From Patescibacteria group bacterium UBA5187 (GTDB taxonomy: Bacteria > Patescibacteriota > Minisyncoccia > Phycocordibacterales > PALSA-1337), in NCBI GenBank assembly GCA_002413065.1, contig DHWH01000015.1:100326-150535 (forward strand): a DNA stretch of 50,210 nt. Reading direction: 5' to 3'. Shown here piece after piece: positions 48,849 to 50,210 of the stretch (positions are counted from its first letter, which is position 1; every line of letters begins with the position of its first letter). The position numbers and the translations under genes are program-made. Under the pieces are notes generated by a model that ran no database searches, was not told the origin of the DNA, and saw only the letters and a program-made list of their open reading frames with translations.

Positions 48849-50177
48849 ATGAACGAGGATACTATTGCTACATCTCAAAATACAAACGGGCAAGGACAAA
48901 ATGGGCAATCTCCTGATTTAGATCTGGATATTCCAGCTGAACAGGTGTTTGATATAAACTCAGATCTCACTATTTCTCCTTTTAAAAAAGAAACTCCTTC
49001 TCCGACCGCACCGGAAATGCCTGGAGCAATCAAAGAAATACCGCCGGCATATTCATCTCCATCCATAAACCTCATGAACAAAGATGCGCCGGTAGTGCCT
49101 CTTCATACGGCACCCCTCGTACCTCCTCCTGCAACCTCAAAACCATCTTTCGTGGCCGCGGCGACACCATTTACGCAACCTTTGAAAAAAATAAATCTCC
49201 TTGATATGGAAGAACCTGCTCCCACATCCGCAGCGCAAAAAACGAATAGCGAACTGAATCCGATCCGCACATATGAAGGTGACGTGGCGAAAGTAATGTC
49301 TCACAAGGGAACTTCGCTGGCTTCGATGACTATCGCGGAAAATAAAAAAAACGAGGGGACAGAACGTATCGGAAATGCGGAAACCGAGGCACCTTCTCAC
49401 ACCTTGCGCAATATTCTGGTAACTTTTTCCAGTCTTATTTTAATAATCGGCGGAGCATACGCGGCATATCATTTATACAGCATCAGCCCGCTTTTTCCAT
49501 CAACAACTTCGCCACAATCACAGCAACCTCAAAAGATCTCGGGTATCATTGGTGCGGATACGCAGGTAGTCCTGCCCATCGATAATCTATCCAACCGCGC
49601 CATTTCATCCAAAATCTTAGCCGAAATTGCCAAGGAACAGCGAGCAAACAGCATAAAAGAAATAGTCCTTACCCAAACATCGAACGGATCGGCATTTCGT
49701 ATTTCCGGTCCGGACATGATAGCAAAAATGGATATACCCGCACCGGATATACTCGTTCGATCGCTCACAAATCCATGGATGCTAGGCGTGTACGCAAATG
49801 AAAATCAGGAAAAAAGCCTGTTTGTCATAGTCACAAACAATTTCTTCCAAAACACCTTCGCTGGCATGCTTCAATGGGAACATGTCATGGCTGATGATCT
49901 GCGGGCATATGTATATAGCACAGAGAGCGTACGCGGGATCGCCAATACTTCATCACCGCTTGTTGCAGGAACAAGTACTGCCGCATATGTCACATTGCGT
50001 GGACAATTCCAGGACAGAATCCTGAAAAATAAAGACGTGCGGGAATTCATACAAGCCGAGGGGGAGACGCTTTTTCTCTATTCATTTATCGATAATACGA
50101 AATTGGTTATAGCAGGCAACGAAGCCACTCTTTCGGAAATAGTCACGAGACTTGAAAAGCAGGCTTTTGTGAGATAG
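48849..50177 (+). CDS. Single-pass membrane protein of unknown function
   Basis: 442 residues. A long disordered Pro/Ser/Thr-rich N-terminal part (about 1-185) is cytoplasmic, one helix (NILVTFSSLILIIGGAYAAY, about 188-207) crosses the membrane, and a C-terminal domain of about 230 residues (with LPIDNLSNRAISSKILAEIA and ANENQEKSLFVIVTNNFF) is outside. TATAAT lies 7 nt before the ATG, so the message is probably leaderless. Family not recognised. Confidence 0.75.
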   Translation: MNEDTIATSQNTNGQGQNGQSPDLDLDIPAEQVFDINSDLTISPFKKETPSPTAPEMPGAIKEIPPAYSSPSINLMNKDAPVVPLHTAPLVPPPATSKPSFVAAATPFTQPLKKINLLDMEEPAPTSAAQKTNSELNPIRTYEGDVAKVMSHKGTSLASMTIAENKKNEGTERIGNAETEAPSHTLRNILVTFSSLILIIGGAYAAYHLYSISPLFPSTTSPQSQQPQKISGIIGADTQVVLPIDNLSNRAISSKILAEIAKEQRANSIKEIVLTQTSNGSAFRISGPDMIAKMDIPAPDILVRSLTNPWMLGVYANENQEKSLFVIVTNNFFQNTFAGMLQWEHVMADDLRAYVYSTESVRGIANTSSPLVAGTSTAAYVTLRGQFQDRILKNKDVREFIQAEGETLFLYSFIDNTKLVIAGNEATLSEIVTRLEKQAFVR

Positions 50178-50186
50178 AATTGCCCT

Positions 50187-50210
50187 ATGAATAAAAAAGA
50201 CATCGAGCAT
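50187..50210 (+). CDS. Start of a next gene (partial, cut by the window)
   Basis: ATG at 50187 opens MNKKDIEH to the window end, 9 nt after the previous stop. Only eight codons are visible. Too short to identify. Confidence 0.35.

Noticed and set aside
1..50210. CRISPR arrays, rRNA genes, insertion sequences
   Set aside because: No regular repeat-spacer pattern, no rRNA core sequence and no transposase with terminal repeats were seen.

Overview
The window looks like about 50 kb of chromosome from a Patescibacteria (CPR) bacterium, probably of the Parcubacteria group. This is inference from gene content and style, since no 16S gene is present. Pointers are a type IV pilus cluster, a K+-independent proton pyrophosphatase, trigger factor without its PPIase domain, a split ComEC, surface proteins with peptidoglycan-binding domains, many small membrane proteins of unknown function, tRNAs without encoded CCA beside a cca gene, and many genes whose -10 box sits only 6-8 nt before the ATG (apparent leaderless transcripts). 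TGA is used as a stop, so the standard bacterial code applies.

Layout. 1-3.3 kb: two secreted peptidoglycan-binding, Ig-like repeat proteins. 3.5-4.2 kb: a protein resembling only domain IV of DnaA. 4.3-8.3 kb: rpsL, rpsG and fusA on the minus strand, interrupted by two small plus-strand genes. 8.4-8.75 kb: a structured rpsL leader and an unidentified small RNA with its own promoter and terminator. 8.8-13.3 kb: site-2 protease, rpmB, ComEC split into a degenerate metallo-beta-lactamase-like part and a membrane channel part with sodA between them. The two comEC parts share the same tandem 22-bp promoter repeats. 13.4-19.8 kb: rnhA, a GC-rich DUF5069 gene, recJ, a HIT protein, pgk and tpiA. 19.9-25.7 kb: four pilin-like genes facing pilC and pilB. 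25.9-34.8 kb: nusA, hppA, two membrane or secreted proteins, tig, rsmE, clpP and rny.

34.8-41.3 kb is accessory in character. It holds a Doc-like toxin with a helix-turn-helix antitoxin and repeat operators, HU, a C39-like peptidase, a GRDP-like gene broken by an in-frame TAG, a small HExxH protein, an XRE regulator, a frameshifted PycTM (Pycsar effector-like) membrane protein, four tRNAs and a LAGLIDADG-like protein. 41.5-50.2 kb: cca, a second unidentified RNA of about 385 nt, xth, an orphan branched-chain-type binding protein with a divergent regulator, a Xer recombinase, a third structured transcript, rpsO, a NYN-domain protein and a membrane protein.

The best candidates for undescribed biology are the three orphan structured RNAs, the split ComEC with matched tandem-repeat promoters, the GGTTAAC repeats shared between the Doc locus and the NYN gene, and the DnaA domain IV-only protein.
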